A model generated the notes under the pieces. It was not told where the DNA came from. It searched no databases and saw nothing but the letters and a program-made list of their open reading frames with translations. This document shows positions 31,925 through 43,099 of a DNA stretch of 64,000 nucleotides, in pieces. The stretch's first letter is position 1. Each line of letters begins with the position of its first letter. This stretch comes from Coenobita brevimanus (Eukaryota; Arthropoda; Malacostraca; Decapoda; Coenobitidae), in contig CM064748.1 in assembly GCA_032717465.1 (NCBI GenBank), positions 8,637,392-8,701,391 on the forward strand, read 5' to 3'. The translations under genes were made by a program, and so were the position numbers.

Positions 31925-32912
31925 TTAACCCCTTAAACGCGGCCGTGAACAGTCGACCCCCCCCGAGTGGCAGGGTTGTATCGCCGTCTGAGTACCTGTA
32001 GGAAAATATTCGCCAAAAATCAGAGATTAACCCTAGAACATTATACTTGGTATGGCAGATAGTACTTACATTCAGCTTTCTCCAGAGACAGGTGTTGAGC
32101 CTTCTTGGACTACCCAAGGACTTGTGGAGACTTGCAAAGTTGGGTAACCAAATCTTCACTTTCACACCTCCAGCAACCCGGTTTCCCCTCTACCACAACC
32201 TCATTCTGTCACAGTAAACTTTATACTATAACGTGAAGGTAGTTTGGAATCCGTATTTGTACAATAAGTACTGAAAATAAGGCTAAAATCAATGAAACGT
32301 ACGGCCGACATGCACCGCGGCGTCGGTCTTCCCATCACTCAACAAACATTTCCATTTTCACAGCTAAAAACATGTATACTGTACTACATTATTTTCAATC
32401 ATATTACTTCCCAAAAGATCACCACGGCGCGGTTTTTATTCTGCCTTATGCCCGCCACTTTATTCTCGTTCCTGTCGGCCGCTTGCACTGACTCGGAAGA
32501 GCTAGAACTTGCCATAATGTCACTTTGAAAGCCTGCGGTAAACTGACGCTAAACAGGGGCAAACCGTGAGAAAAAAAGCTAGTGTTACAACTGGGGAAAC
32601 AAGCGTTTCCTATTAGCATAAACTGCTTGTGAGAGGAGAGCGCTGCCATGTATCACAGCCAGGCTGGCCGGGCCGTGGTTGGGGGGGGGGGAAGGGGGAA
32701 AAACGCTATACTTGGCAACAACGGAGGTCAGTAGTACAAAGGTAAAGTATCCTAATTGTAGCTAAAGGGTGGTGGTACTGATAGACAGTACCAGCTGGAG
32801 CCTGCTTGCCCGCGGTTATTCAAAATTTACTAGAATCGCAAACGCGACGATCCGCCGTTATGTCCTTTTCGCCGAGCTTCGCAAACGCGACTATCCGCGT
32901 TTAAAGGGTTAA
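31925..32912. mobile_element. piggyBac-like MITE with TTAA target duplication
   Basis: TTAA at 31925-31928 and 32909-32912. Termini begin CCCCTTAAACGCGG and, inverted, CCCTTTAAACGCGG. Removing one TTAA and the 980-bp body restores an RTE-B reading that matches 50085-50130. The right end carries two copies of a CGG-A-T-x-GTCGCGTTTGCGA motif. No transposase ORF is present. TTAA targets are characteristic of piggyBac; Kolobok is an alternative. A related end sits at 40874. Confidence 0.85.
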
Positions 32913-33744
32913 CAGAGTGACAGTGGGAATTGGAAAGCTCGGGATGGAGAACTGACTAGTTAGGGTGGTTATGGCAATGTATGAAGGTGCTCGCACTCAG
33001 GTGAAAGTGAACGGAGGTTTGGGTGATAAATGTTCTGTGAATGGTGGTGGGCATCAAGGGTCAGTTTCAACCCCATTATTGTTCCACATGGTTCTTGAAG
33101 CTCTTATGAGACTTTAGAACTACACTCCCATGGGAGTTGTTTTATGCTAATGACAGTGTTGATGGCAGAGAGAGAGGGTTGAAAGATGTAGGAAATACTG
33201 GGATAGACTGGGACTTGTGTGTTAGAGAGTAAGAGCGGATAAAGCTGAGGTGATGATATTTAGGGCAGGTGGTGGTGCTGTCCAAGGAGGGCGAGTTTGT
33301 CCATATGCAATTTGCCACAAGATTGTGGGGAATAATTCCACCTTGGGCGTGTTTGTGATAAGTGGGTGCATAAGAGATACAGTATTATTAGAAGGTAGGA
33401 TTCCAAAACAAAATAATGGTGATTTTGTGTGTTTGGTGTGGAGGGGAGAGTGTGGCAAGACAGAGATGTAGGAAAGGATTCAGTTTGGTGGAGTGTGTCT
33501 TCAGTGTGTGGAGGAGTTTTTTTATTTGTGGCACATGATATGCGCTGGAAGTGGGGCTACCTCGGTAGGAGGGTAATAAATGCTTTAATGCAGCATGTGT
33601 TAGGATTTTAATGCTGTACGGTAGTGTGAATTGGTCAGTAATGGAGGTGGATATTCATAGCTCAGCGTACAGAGTTTGACATTAGAATATGTTGATAATG
33701 AAGGATAGATAATAGAGCCATGCTATTGTGTTGGAGCGACTTTA
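32913..33744 (+). mobile_element. RTE-B LINE (B5), RT end and zinc motif
   Basis: Encodes KLGMEN-VRVVMAMYEGARTQVKVNGGL, HQGSVSTPLLFHMVLEAL (motif B), a destroyed YADD region near 33150, ADKAEVMIFRAGGG, then CPYAICHKIVGNNS, in which the first half of the zinc motif is kept. Later sequence (33480-33740) is poorly conserved. The RTE-A fragment A7 follows directly. Confidence 0.75.
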
Positions 33745-34098
33745 AGGAGAGAGAGCAACATTTGGAAACTCCCTGTACTGTTGTTTGCAGATGATACTGT
33801 ATTGTTAAGTGAGGATAAAGGGGAACTTCAAGGCTTGGTGAATGAGGTTCTAAGAGTGTGTAAGATATGGAATCTAATGGTGAATGTAGGGAAGAGTAAA
33901 GTTATGGTCCTCGAGAGAAGTGAGGGATGCACAGTGATTTTGGATGAGGAAATGGAAAGTGTGAGTGCGTTTAAGTACTTGGATAGTGTGAAGAGTAAGG
34001 ATTGAAGTTTGGAGGGTGAAGTGCTTGAAAATGTACAACAAGGAAGGAAGGTTGCTGATTTCTTGTAAGCAGTGATAAGAAACAGTGAAGTGGGCATG
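33745..34098 (+). mobile_element. RTE-A LINE fragment (A7) inside RTE-B
   Basis: Encodes FADDTVLLSEDKGELQG, VNVGKSKVMVLERSE, SVSAFKYLDSVKSKD and VIRNSEV. Both ends are missing: no leader, no tail. RTE-B sequence lies on both sides (zinc region to the left, C-terminal remnants to the right). That makes recombination between elements or template switching more likely than simple insertion. Confidence 0.75.
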
Positions 34099-34389
34099 GA
34101 ATGACTGGCCTGGTGGGATCAGGATTGTATATATATAGTTTCGAGGAAGGATGGGACCTGAATGTGTTAGTGATATGAGAAGAAGGGGTACATTGATGGC
34201 AGAGAGGATGGAGGGTGACAACTGAGTGGAGAGGGTGAGAGGTGTGAATGCTGAGGGTGAAGTTGTGAGAAACATACCATAAAAGAAATAGGTTGAGGTC
34301 ATAGAGTTTGACCTAAGGAATTAGTGACTGAATAGAGAAGCAGCAGGTGGGAAGGGATTAAACTTGTAATTTCTCTTGAGTGTGTGGAC
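34099..34389 (+). mobile_element. RTE-B LINE C-terminal remnant
   Basis: Degenerate matches to the RTE-B C-terminus: MRRRGTLMAERMEG-like, VRGVNAEGEVVRN and a VEVIEFDLRN-like stretch, with several stops. It ends where an RTE-A leader begins. Confidence 0.5.
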
Positions 34390-34390
34390 C

Positions 34391-34468
34391 CCCTGGGGAA
34401 GGGGGGAAAGAATACTTCCCCAGTATCCCTGCTTGTCGTAAGAGGCGACTAAAAGGGGCCTTTTTGTC
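34391..34468 (+). ncRNA. RTE-A structured 5' leader, isolated (A8)
   Basis: Contains the first two leader hairpins only. The first stem is CTGGGGAAG (34393-34401) with CTTCCCCAG (34415-34423). The last G-C pair of the usual seven is replaced by an A-T pair, a compensatory change. The GTCG/CGAC stem has loop TAAGAGG. The third hairpin and the ORF are absent; CR1 3' sequence follows. Confidence 0.7.
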
Positions 34469-34470
34469 TC

Positions 34471-34540
34471 CAGTCTTTCTTTCTGTCCTGTCCTCTTTTT
34501 TTTTTTTCTATCACTATGCTCTTCTTGATACTTGTATTTA

Positions 34541-34542
<2 letters not shown>
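34471..34542 (-). mobile_element. CR1-like LINE 3' end (C3, split by G)
   Basis: The end of this stretch (34521-34542) is duplicated exactly at 37291-37312, where the rest of the CR1 copy continues. It is the CR1 3' UTR interrupted by LINE copy G. The T/C-rich part at 34471-34520 may be CR1 tail or simple sequence. Confidence 0.6.
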
Positions 34543-34580
<38 letters not shown>

Positions 34581-37290
34581 CCCTAAGGCGAGGAAGAAGG
34601 AACGAAAGGCCATGAGCCTGGAGTAACAGTTCCCTCCAAGAGAAAAACAAAATACAATAGAGAGCCAAATTCAAGATTCGATCATTTTGAGATGCCTGGA
34701 CACACAGCGTTTGAAAGACTGGTGATCATAGGCAGCAGGAAATACAGACAGAGGGAGACAGTTCCAGAGCTGACCTGTTGCATAAATGAAAGACTGGGAG
34801 TAACGGTTAACTCTTGCATTAGAGAGTTGGACAGAAAAGGGATGAGAGTTTGCTGCCAGACGGGTGCTACGCGCCCGTCGTAGAGGTGGAGGAATGCAAG
34901 CAGACAGTTCAGAGGAGCAGTGACCATTAAAGTAGCGATAGAAAAGAGATAAAGATGCAGCAGTGCGGCGAAGAGACAGTGGTTGAAGGGAGTCAGTAAG
35001 AGGAGGAGAGTTAATGAGACGAAAAGCCTTTGACTCCACCCTATTGAGAAGAGCTGTATGTGGGGAGCCTCCCCACACATGAGAGTTGTACTCCACACAG
35101 GGGCGGATAAAACCCCTGTATAGAGTCAACAATTGTGCAGGGGTAAAGAAAGAGCGGAGTTGGCTCAGCACACCCAATCTCTTGGAAGCAGATTTTACAA
35201 GAGATGTAATATGATTTTTCCAAGATAAGTCCCGAGTAAATGAAACCCCAAGCATGTTCAAGGATGATGCAGGATTAAGCTGAATATTATTAAACATTAG
35301 TGGGTATACCTGTGGAAGATTTTGTCGGGTTGATAGGTGTAAGAACTGAGTCTTAGATGCATTAAAGACAACCATATTATTTTTACCCCAGTCAGAGATA
35401 CTAGCCAAGTCAGACATTAGGTGTGCCATAACCTCATCCCTTGTTTCTTGAAGCAAGTGTTCAGATGGGCGTTGCGGGAACCGAATGGAAAGATGAAGGG
35501 TGGAGTCATCAGCGTATGAGTGGATAGGGTTAGATGTACAGCTTAGAAGATCATTGATGAATAAAAGGAAGAGAGTTGGTGATAGGACAGAGCCCTGAGG
35601 AACACCACTGTTGATAGATCTAGGAGAAGAACGATGGCCGTCTACAACAGCGGCTATAGAACGACCAGAAAGGAAACTAGCGATGAAGGCACAGATAGAT
35701 AGAAACCGTAGGAGGGCAGTTTGGAAATTAAAGATATGTGCCAGACTCGATCGAAAGCCTTTGAGATGTCAAGTGCAATAGCAAAGCTTTCGCCAAAGTC
35801 CTGAAAGGAGGATGACCAGGAGTCTGAAAGGTAGGTGAGAAGATCGCCAGTGGAGCGTCCCTGACAGAACCCATACTGACGATCGGAAAGAAGGTTGTGA
35901 TAGAAAAGATGCCTTAAAATTTTTCTATTAAGAATTGATTCGAAAACTTTTGAAATACAGGACGTTAAAGCAATTGGACGATAGTTAGAGGGTTGGGAGT
36001 GGTCACCCTTCTTTGGGACTGGCTGAATGAGAGGAAACTTCCAGCAAGAAGGAAAGGTACAAGTTGACAGACAAAGGCGAAAGAGTTTGCCTAGGCAGGG
36101 TGTAAGCACAGAAGCACAGTTCTTGAGAACAACAGGAGGGACCCCATCAGGCCCATATGCCTTGTTAGTACTGAGGCCAGTGATGGCAGAAAATACATCA
36201 ACTGAAGAAATTTTGATGTTAGCCATGAGGAAGTCAGAGGGGAGAAGTGATGGAGGAACAGCACCGGAATCGTCTAAGGTGGAATTGGAGGAGAAAGTCT
36301 GTGTGAAGAGATCTGCTTTATCAGTAGAAGAAATAGCTACAGAACCATCAGAGTAGAAAAGAGGAGGGAAGGATGATGAGGTAAAGTTGTTAGAAAGATT
36401 TTTGGCAAGGTGCCAGAAGGAGCAGGAAGAATTCGAGTTGGAGAGTTGGGAGCATTTAGTATGGATGAAATTATTTTTAGTAGAGCGAAGAACAGACTTA
36501 GCACGATTCCGGGCAGAAACGTAAAGATGATGTGATTCAGGGGTGGGATGGCTCCGGTACCTTTTGTAGGCCATCTCCTTGTTGCGGACTGCATTAGAAC
36601 AAGCATGATTGAACCAAGGCTTTCTTGCGTTAGTCAAAGGATATGAGAAAGGAATGTATGCTTCCATGCCCGAGAGAATAACCTCCGTAATGCACAAGGC
36701 ACAGTCAGATGGCTCACGGCCATTGAAGCAATAATCATTCCAGGGAAAATCAAAGAAGTACTGCCTGAGGGCCTCCCAGTCCGCGGCTCCAAAATGCCAC
36801 AGACGACGTTTCCCTGGAGGGTCCACAGGCCGTACCTGAGTGATAGGACAGGTTAAGGTAATAAGGTTGTGATCGGAGGAGCCCAATGGAGAGAAAAGAT
36901 TAACAGAGTAAGCAGAAAGATTAGTTGTGAGGAAGAGGTCAAGTATGTTGGAGCTCTCTCCAAGGTGGTCAGGGATACGGGTAGGGTGCTGTACAAGCTG
37001 CTCTAGGTCATTAAGGATAGAAAAGATGTAGGCTTGTTCACCAGGTGGATCCGTGAAAGGAGAGGAGAGCCAAAGGTGGTGGTGAACATTGAAATCTCCA
37101 AGAATGGAGATTTCAGAGAAAGGAGAAATGGACAGAATATGTTCCATCGTAGAAGTAAGATAGTCGAAGAATTTTTGATAGTCAGTAGAATTAGGGGATA
37201 AGTAAACAGCACAGATATATTTAGTCAGAGAATGACAGGAAAGCCGGAGCCAGAGTGTGGAGAGTTCAGAAGAATCAAGTTCAGGAACAC
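34543..37290 (-). mobile_element. Jockey-like LINE (G), 5'-truncated, 22-bp target duplication
   Basis: Minus-strand copy with a 37-base poly(A) tail (T run 34544-34580), truncated inside the endonuclease at 37290 ([16 protein letters not shown]). A 22-bp identical target duplication flanks it at 34521-34542 and 37291-37312. This is the expected footprint of target-primed reverse transcription into CR1. Confidence 0.93.
34671..37147 (-). pseudogene. Jockey-like endonuclease/RT ORF (G)
   Basis: Open for 497 codons from 37147 ([14 protein letters not shown]), and in frame further upstream: [50 protein letters not shown], [47 protein letters not shown] 4-bp loss near 35698 shifts the frame relative to copy F. 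Motif B, YADDSTLHLS and the C-terminus (SFKRCVSRHLKM) continue to 34671. A single frameshift and the 5' truncation are the only clear lesions. Confidence 0.88.
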
Positions 37291-38640
37291 CTTCTTGATA
37301 CTTGTATTTACCTACTTGTGATATACAGGAAATGAGCTATGCTCGTGGGGTCCCGTCTCTGTTTCTCAATAAGTCAAATTTAGCTTTAAATTCGTTTAAG
37401 TTTTTAGACTGGACGATCTCTTTGTCCAGGTTATTCCATAGGTCTATACATCTATAAGGAAAACTATTTTTCTTGATATCCTTGATGCAGCTTGGCTTGC
37501 TCAGTTTCATGCCGTGTCCTCTTGTTACTCTCTTATCCCATAAAAACAGATCTTCTTTGTCAATTTTATCTACTCCCATCATGGTCCTGAACACTGTAAT
37601 CATGTCGCCTTTCTTTCTCCTTTCTTCTGAGGAAGGCAAATCCAGCTTTTCCAGCCTCTCTCTGTACGACAGATCTGCCAGACTGGGGACCATCTTGGTT
37701 GCTGTTCTTTGTATTCTCTCAATCTTGTTTATGTCTTTCTTTTTGTGTTGGGACCACACTACTGCTGCATATTCCTACCTGGGGTGAATCATGGCCACTA
37801 TCAATTTTTTCATCATCTCCTCATCCATATAATGAAAAGCTACTCTTATATTAGCCAGGAGTTTATACGTCTCTCTAACTGTCTTGTTAATGTGTTTTTC
37901 AGGTGACAAACTGTCCTGGACCAGCACACCCAAATCTTTCTCTTCTCTCGCTTTTGTGATTGGTTCATTACCCATCAAATAATTCAATGATGGCGTCTTG
38001 GTACTTTTACCCATTTCCAATATTTTACATTTCTTTCCATTGAATTTCATTTCCCACATCCGGCTCCATTCGTGTATCCTATCCAGATCTTCCTGCAGCA
38101 TTTTGCAATCCTCCTCAACCTCTACCTTCCTCATGATCTTTGCATCATCAGCAAACAGACTTGCATAACTGTTCACTGCAGCCACCTTATCATTTACGTA
38201 AATCAGGAACATTACTAGCGTCAACACCAAGCCCTGTGGGACTCCACTTGTTACTTCCCTCCATCCAGACATCTTATCCTTTATTACTGTCCTCATTTGT
38301 CTGTCTCTCAAAAAGTCTCTCATCCATTCTAGGAGGTTCCCCTTCAGACCTCCTATATGCTCTAGTTTCCACATTAGTCTCTTATGGGGTACCTTGTCAA
38401 AGGCCTTCTCCAAATCTAAATACACACAATCCACCCAACCATCTCTCTCCTGAAGCACGTCAATCGCTCTTGAGTAAAAACTCAACAAGTTGGAAACACA
38501 TGACCTTCCACTTCTAAATCCAAACTGACTATGAGCCAAAATATTCATCTCTTCAGATATTTTATCCATCTATCTTTCAGAATTCCCTCACACAATTTTG
38601 CGACCATGCTGGTTAGGGACACTGGTCTATAATTCAGGGG
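37291..38640 (-). mobile_element. CR1-like LINE (C3), RT and 3' end
   Basis: Minus strand: fingers (NILAHSQFGFRSGRSC), motif A (CVYLDLEKAFDKVPHKRL), motif B (TSGVPQGLVLTLVMFLIYVND), FADDAKIM, LGVLVQDSLSPEKHI, thumb (NIRVAFHYMDEEMMKKL). After a frameshift near 37775 comes the C-terminus IERIQRTATKMVPSL, KRVTRGHGMKLS and SFPYRCIDLWNNLDKE. The stop follows GTPRA at 37340. The 3' UTR is short and is broken by G. The 5' end is cut at 38640 by an RTE-A 3' piece. Nearly open across about 400 codons. Confidence 0.88.
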
Positions 38641-38892
38641 TTCTTCTGCTGTGGGGAGGATGGAGTGCAAGAGACTGACGAGGAGAGTGGATGTGAATGA
38701 GGTGGAAGGGGGGAATGGGAGGTGGAGGCAAAGGATCAGATGAAGGGATGAAGTGGAGATGTATATGAGAGAGGGGCGTGTGAGCTGGTAGCAGGGCAGT
38801 TAAATGATGGGGGACATGGCGACATGGAGGCAATTTGTTTGTGGCCACCCCGTATCAGATTAAGCATCTGGCAATAGAACAGATAGGTAAAG
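38641..38892 (+). mobile_element. RTE-A LINE 3' end (A9)
   Basis: Last ~240 bp of RTE-A: GGAGGATGGAGTGCAAGAGA, the GRG-R-W region (GGAGGCAAAGGATCAGATG), GTTTGTGGCCACCCCGTAT, then GGCAATAGAACAGATAG as a degraded tail. Highly 5'-truncated, as is common for LINEs. Confidence 0.85.
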
Positions 38893-39597
38893 AGGATTTA
38901 TAATGATAGGTGGGTGAGAGGTATGAACGTCAAGGGTAACGTTGTGAGGGGCACACCAAAAATGGTCAGGATGAGGGTGTAGATGTTGCTGTTAAGGAAA
39001 GAGGCATTTCTGGGAATGGAAAGGGTGTGGTCACAGAGATGAATAATTAGCTGCCAAATGTAGTGCCAGGAAGGAGGTCCAAACGGAAACTCCTAGTCTC
39101 TGAGACTTTACTGTATGACCTAAATAGTGCTGAAAGAAAGAAAAATGGTGTTTAAGGTTTCAAATGAGATGAAGAGGGAAAACAGGGATATCATAGGTGA
39201 GCAGTGTGTGAAGAATGATAAAGGAATGATAGTGGCGGACAGTGATGATATTGAAAATGCCTCGAGAGAGCATTATAACCGGTTGCTGAATGACTGGACC
39301 AGGGTAGGTTTGGAGTCTGGAGATGCAGTGTTTGGTCCTTGGCCTTTGAATGCTGTTGCTACTGTGAGCAGGACAATAGGCAGGAAGCAGGTGGGGAAAG
39401 TGGCAGGTGTGTCTGGGTTGACAACTGAAATGCTGAAGGCCTCAGTAGGTATAGGACTGGGTTGTTGACGATATTTACAATTATACTGTATATGAGTGTG
39501 TTGTCCCAGATGACTGGGTGAAGAATGTGACTGTAAGTGTGTGTAAGGGGAAGGGTGCTGCCCTGGAAAGTGGAAATTATAGATTCATGAAAAATAA
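38893..39597 (+). mobile_element. RTE-B LINE fragment (B6)
   Basis: Starts with C-terminal-like sequence (GMNVKGNVVRGTPK, 38920-38960), then jumps to the pre-RT linker (MVFKVSNEMKRENRDIIGEQCVKNDKG, 39147-39230), AREHYNRLLNDW, FGPWPLNAVATVSR, GRKQVGKVAGVSGLTTEML and PDDWVKNVT-VSVCKGKG. It ends at a T run (39600-39617). Confidence 0.75.
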
Positions 39598-39986
39598 GTT
39601 TTTTTTTTTTTTTTTTACCAAGTGGGCAGTGGACTTTGTGAAAGCTACTCAGATCCACCCAAATATATTTATACAGTATTAGCCTCACAGTAGGACGGCC
39701 TAACCCAGCCATAGATAACACAGACTAAACTAACCTAACCTAACCAAGTTATGCTAACCTAACTAATGGTAACTTAACTAACCCATAGTAATGCAAATAT
39801 AAATATATTTGTGTTGATATGAGAAGGTGTTGTATTAATAAGAGTCCACCATTACGCCCGGAAAATAAACGCTCTTCGGGAAGTCAAACCCTGGTGAGCT
39901 AAAATTCCACTTATCCCCACTTATTTTACATTTATATTCTGGTCAATTTACTATTGCTTGAGCTCAGTATTTTTATGTGCATATTT

Positions 39987-40017
<31 letters not shown>

Positions 40018-40130
40018 TAATAGTGATTCAGAAATATATAACACTAATTTTCTCTAAGGTCGTTAACAACTTTGAATTGTCGGTATAGTGAGACAGCCTC
40101 TTCCCCTATTTGTGTGTAGTTTTGAGGGTC
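39598..40130. other. AT-rich stretch with T run, CCTAA units and (TA)n
   Basis: No coding sequence. Contains 17 T at 39600-39616, a short (CCTAA)3-like run near 39730-39745, and a (TA)n tract at about 39990-40017. The (CCTAA) units equal the arthropod telomere repeat, but three units are too few to mean anything. Confidence 0.6.
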
Positions 40131-40395
40131 AGCTGTATATAGGGCAAAGTGTTAGTTTCAGAGACTTTAAGTGGATAACATAAATAGTTGAGGGAATGAA
40201 GGATGACAACAGAGGGTGAGAGGTGTGAATGTTGAGTGTAGACTTGCAAGAGAAAGACCAGAAAAATATTTGGGGCAAAGTCAGTGAGTGTGACCTTATG
40301 ATTAAAGGACTGAATAGAGAAGCTGCTAGAGGTTGATCTGCATGGAGAGCTGGCCAGTGGTGAGCAAGACCAATACACGCAAGGTTGTTGGAGCC
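40131..40395 (+). mobile_element. RTE-B LINE C-terminal remnant (B7)
   Basis: Degenerate match to the RTE-B 3' region: AGAGGTGTGAATGTTGAG, AAAGACCAGAAAAATA, GACCTTATGATTAAAGG and CTGAATAGAGAAGCTGC, like 42770-42930. Stops in all frames. Confidence 0.55.
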
Positions 40396-40872
40396 CTTAT
40401 AAACAAAGAAAGGCAGCAGTTGAATGAGTGTCTAAAAGGACAGAAGTGATAGAGATATAGACTTGAAGAAGAAAAGGAAGCCTTGGAAGAAGATGCTTCA
40501 GAGAAGTGTGTCTTTGGAAGTGATAGAAAGATGGAAATAGGAATATAGGAGATTTGAAAAGAGAGTAAAGGAAATGGTAGATGAAGGCAGACGGTGAGAG
40601 TATGATGAGTATGGAAGAAGGATAATTGATCAGTACAAGAATGATAAAAGGGAGTACTGTGAGACAGGTAAACAAGGACGAGGATACAGGGTTATGAGAG
40701 GGGTAGAGTGAAGGAAGTAGCTGAGGCATTCAGTAGGAGGTGGGTGGATGTTGGATATGTGCCAGAAGTCAGGTGTTGGTGTGGATCATGCAGAGTGATT
40801 GCCGGGAGGGATTGTGATTACAAGTTGTTTTGGCAGGGTAAGGCAGATGGATATGGGGGTGTGAGTGTGTTG
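40396..40872 (+). mobile_element. RTE-B LINE 5' endonuclease piece (B8)
   Basis: The last part encodes EVRCWCGSCRVIAGRD and YKLFWQGKADGYGGVSVLV (40765-40872), matching the start of an RTE endonuclease. Upstream is a Lys/Arg-rich stretch (DIDLKKKRKPWKKM, VKEMVDEGRR, YKNDKREYCETGK), unrecognised. It is truncated at 40873 by a TTAACCCC terminus. Confidence 0.55.
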
Positions 40873-40873
40873 G

Positions 40874-41214
40874 TTAACCCCTTATCCGTGGGTTGTCACT
40901 TTCGCGATGCTTGAGAGCAAGGGACCATACCGCGGGGCGACACTTTTGTGATTCTGTGTTATTTTGAATTTGCCCGGGCTTTGAAGTGGTGGCTTGTATC
41001 ATCTATCAGTACTGCCAGTGTCCAACACTAGTCAGCACTCCTAATCTCATCTGTACTCCCATCCATTGTTGACAATTTAGCCATTTCTCCCCGTTCTTGA
41101 CTCCCCTCCCTACCTCCCCTCCATTACACTATCCTCTCGCCTGCTCGGCCGTGCTACGCTAAGTAAATCTTCCCTGGAATTTTTCACTAATTCCCTCCAT
41201 TGAAATAAGCCCTA
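40874..41214. mobile_element. piggyBac-like terminus, second copy
   Basis: TTAACCCCTTATCCG followed by GTTGTCACTTTCGCGATGC and, ~40 bp on, GCGACACTTTTGTGATTC. This two-motif layout, then TTTTGAATTTGCCCGGGC and CTATCAGTACTGCC, aligns with the inverted right end of the MITE at 31925-32912. The other end is not visible; CR1 starts at 41215. Confidence 0.7.
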
Positions 41215-42130
41215 TGCATTTTACAATCCTCCTCAACCTCTACCTTCCTCAAGATCTTTGCGTCATCAGCAAACAGACTTGCATAACTGTTCACTCCATC
41301 TACCATATCATTTACGTAAATCAGGAACATTACTGGCGTCAACACCGAGCCCTGGGACTCCACTTGTTACTTCCCTCCATCCAGACATCTTATCCTTTAT
41401 TACTGTCCTCATTTGTCTGTCTCTCAAAAAGTCTTTCATCCATTCCAGGAGGTTCTCCTTCAACCCTCCTATATGCTTTAGTTTCGACATTAGTCTCTTA
41501 TGGGGTACCTTTTCGAAGGCCTTCTCCAAATCTAAATACACACAATCCACCCAACCATCTCTCTCCTGAAGCACGTCAATCAGTTTTGAGTAAAAGCTCA
41601 AGAAGTTGGAAATACATGACCTTCCACTTCTAAATCCAAACTGACTATCAGCCAAAATATTCATGTCTTCCAGATATTTTATCCATCTTTCTTTCAGAAT
41701 TCTTTCGCACAATTTTGCGACCATGCTGATTAGGGACACTGGTCTATAATTTAGGGGTTCTTCCCTGTTTCCTCTGTTATAAATTGGTACCACATGTCCC
41801 CTCTTCCATTCTTGAGGCACTTTTGCCACCTCCAGAGAACACACAATTCAACTGTGAATCTTATCCCCCAGTTGCTCTCTGAATTCCTTCAGTACCCAAT
41901 TAGAGATTCCATCAGGTCTTGGGGCTTTCCTTACATCTTGAGTTTCCAGTAATTTATTCACTTCCTATACTTCCACTCTTATGTCTTTTATCACTACATT
42001 TGTAGCACTCCTTCCCCTTCCACAAACTCCTTTTCACTAGTGAAAACTGATTGGAAACATTTGTTCATTATTTCTGCTTGCATTGCCGCATCTTTATAGA
42101 TCTCTCCTTCTACTTTCAGTTTGGTAATTC
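41215..42130 (-). mobile_element. CR1-like LINE (C4), RT middle
   Basis: Minus strand open at 41844-41308: CSLEVAKVPQEWKRGHVVPI, NYRPVSLISMVAKLCERIL, NILADSQFGFRSGRSC, CVYLDLEKAFEKVPHKRL, MRTVIKDKMSGWREVTSGVP. A 2-bp loss near 41350 then shifts the frame. The linker (IKLKVEGEIYKDAAMQAEI-like) follows at 41850-42130. It is truncated at both ends, at 41215 by the piggyBac-like piece and at 42130 by a Tigger fragment. Closely related to C3. Confidence 0.85.
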
Positions 42131-42758
42131 CTACCACCAGCAGTATGTTGCTGTCGATAGCAAATCAACGTGGAGCGGTCGACTTCAGCAAACTTGGGAG
42201 TAAACATCACTTTCCTCTTCACGTTGCGTTTGCTTCTCGACGAGAAGTCAGCCGTGTACTGCATGAGTTTGTCTCGGGATCTCTTAATATCAAACAAAGT
42301 AGATCGGGCCAGGCTGAACTCGCAGAGGATGCGGGAAGAAGACCACCCTGCATCTACTTTCTCCAATATCTCGTGCTTTTTCTCCAGAGTCAACACCATT
42401 CTCTTCCTCTTAGGCGGCAGGGCCATCATCACACACACGAAGGAGAGGTACGAGAGCAGCAGGAGTGCCTGCAGCAGGTAAGGCATCACCACAAAAGCGA
42501 GCACGTGGGCAGGATGACGACGAGTGTGCACTTGCGACGAGAGACAGGCGGAAATTGGGGAGGATGCAGGGGCACTCTAGCGGACGTTGGAGGAATGACG
42601 CGCCACAACAAAGCTGTCCCGCGCCCTGCGTGCCAAGTTCAAATTACGGGCGGGATTTTTTTTTTTTTTTTTTTAAAGAATATTTGATCCCGGGACGATC
42701 ATGTCCGGTTAGTGGGGATGTTCGGATATTGGGCGTTCGGATATTAGAGGGATTACTG
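42131..42758 (-). mobile_element. Tigger-like transposon, 5' end with psq DNA-binding domain
   Basis: The terminal repeat lies at 42660-42758 and is followed by TA. Minus-strand coding starts MALPPKRKRMVLTLEKKHEI and continues ILEKVDAGWSSSRILCEF, ARSTLFDIKRSRDKL (about 42415-42240). This is a CENP-B/psq-type helix-turn-helix that binds transposon ends. The catalytic part is missing because the element is cut at 42131. A T run at 42657-42675 lies inside the terminal region, as in the copy at 345-616. Confidence 0.82.
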
Positions 42759-42760
42759 TA

Positions 42761-42960
42761 TTAACATTAGGGATAGGGTTGTCAGAGGTAGACAGAATAA
42801 GACCTTGGACGAGGTCATTGAGTGTGACCTTGGGGTTAAGGATCTGAATAGGGAAGTTGCCCGAGATGAGCAGCATGGAAAGCTGCCATTAGGTGACCAA
42901 GGCTGACACATGCAAGCATGGTGGAGCCTTTAAAAACTAAACGAAAATGAAACTTTGCCC
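42761..42960 (+). mobile_element. RTE-B LINE C-terminal remnant (B9)
   Basis: GGGATAGGGTTGTCAGAGG, AATAAGACCTTGGACGAGG (the KTLDEVI motif), GTGACCTTGGGGTTAAGG and CTGAATAGGGAAGTTGC. It begins at the TA next to the Tigger end. Confidence 0.65.
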
Positions 42961-43099
42961 TTTTTTAATGACAGTTTCCAAAAGTGATTCATTCAAAATA
43001 TGCATCACACTGGGCAGCGATTTTTTACGTGTTGATCAGGTTAGAATTTTTTGCATGGTTGGTATTGTAGGCTTTCAAGGTTAGGTTTAGTGGCAGTTG

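Noticed and set aside
39728..39745. (CCTAA)n resembling the arthropod telomere repeat
   Set aside because: Only about three units in an AT-rich stretch with other CTAAC-like words; chance or slippage explains it.
41037..41214. Second end of the piggyBac-like element at 40874
   Set aside because: No inverted CCCTTTAA or TTAA terminus is visible before CR1 begins, so only one end is called.
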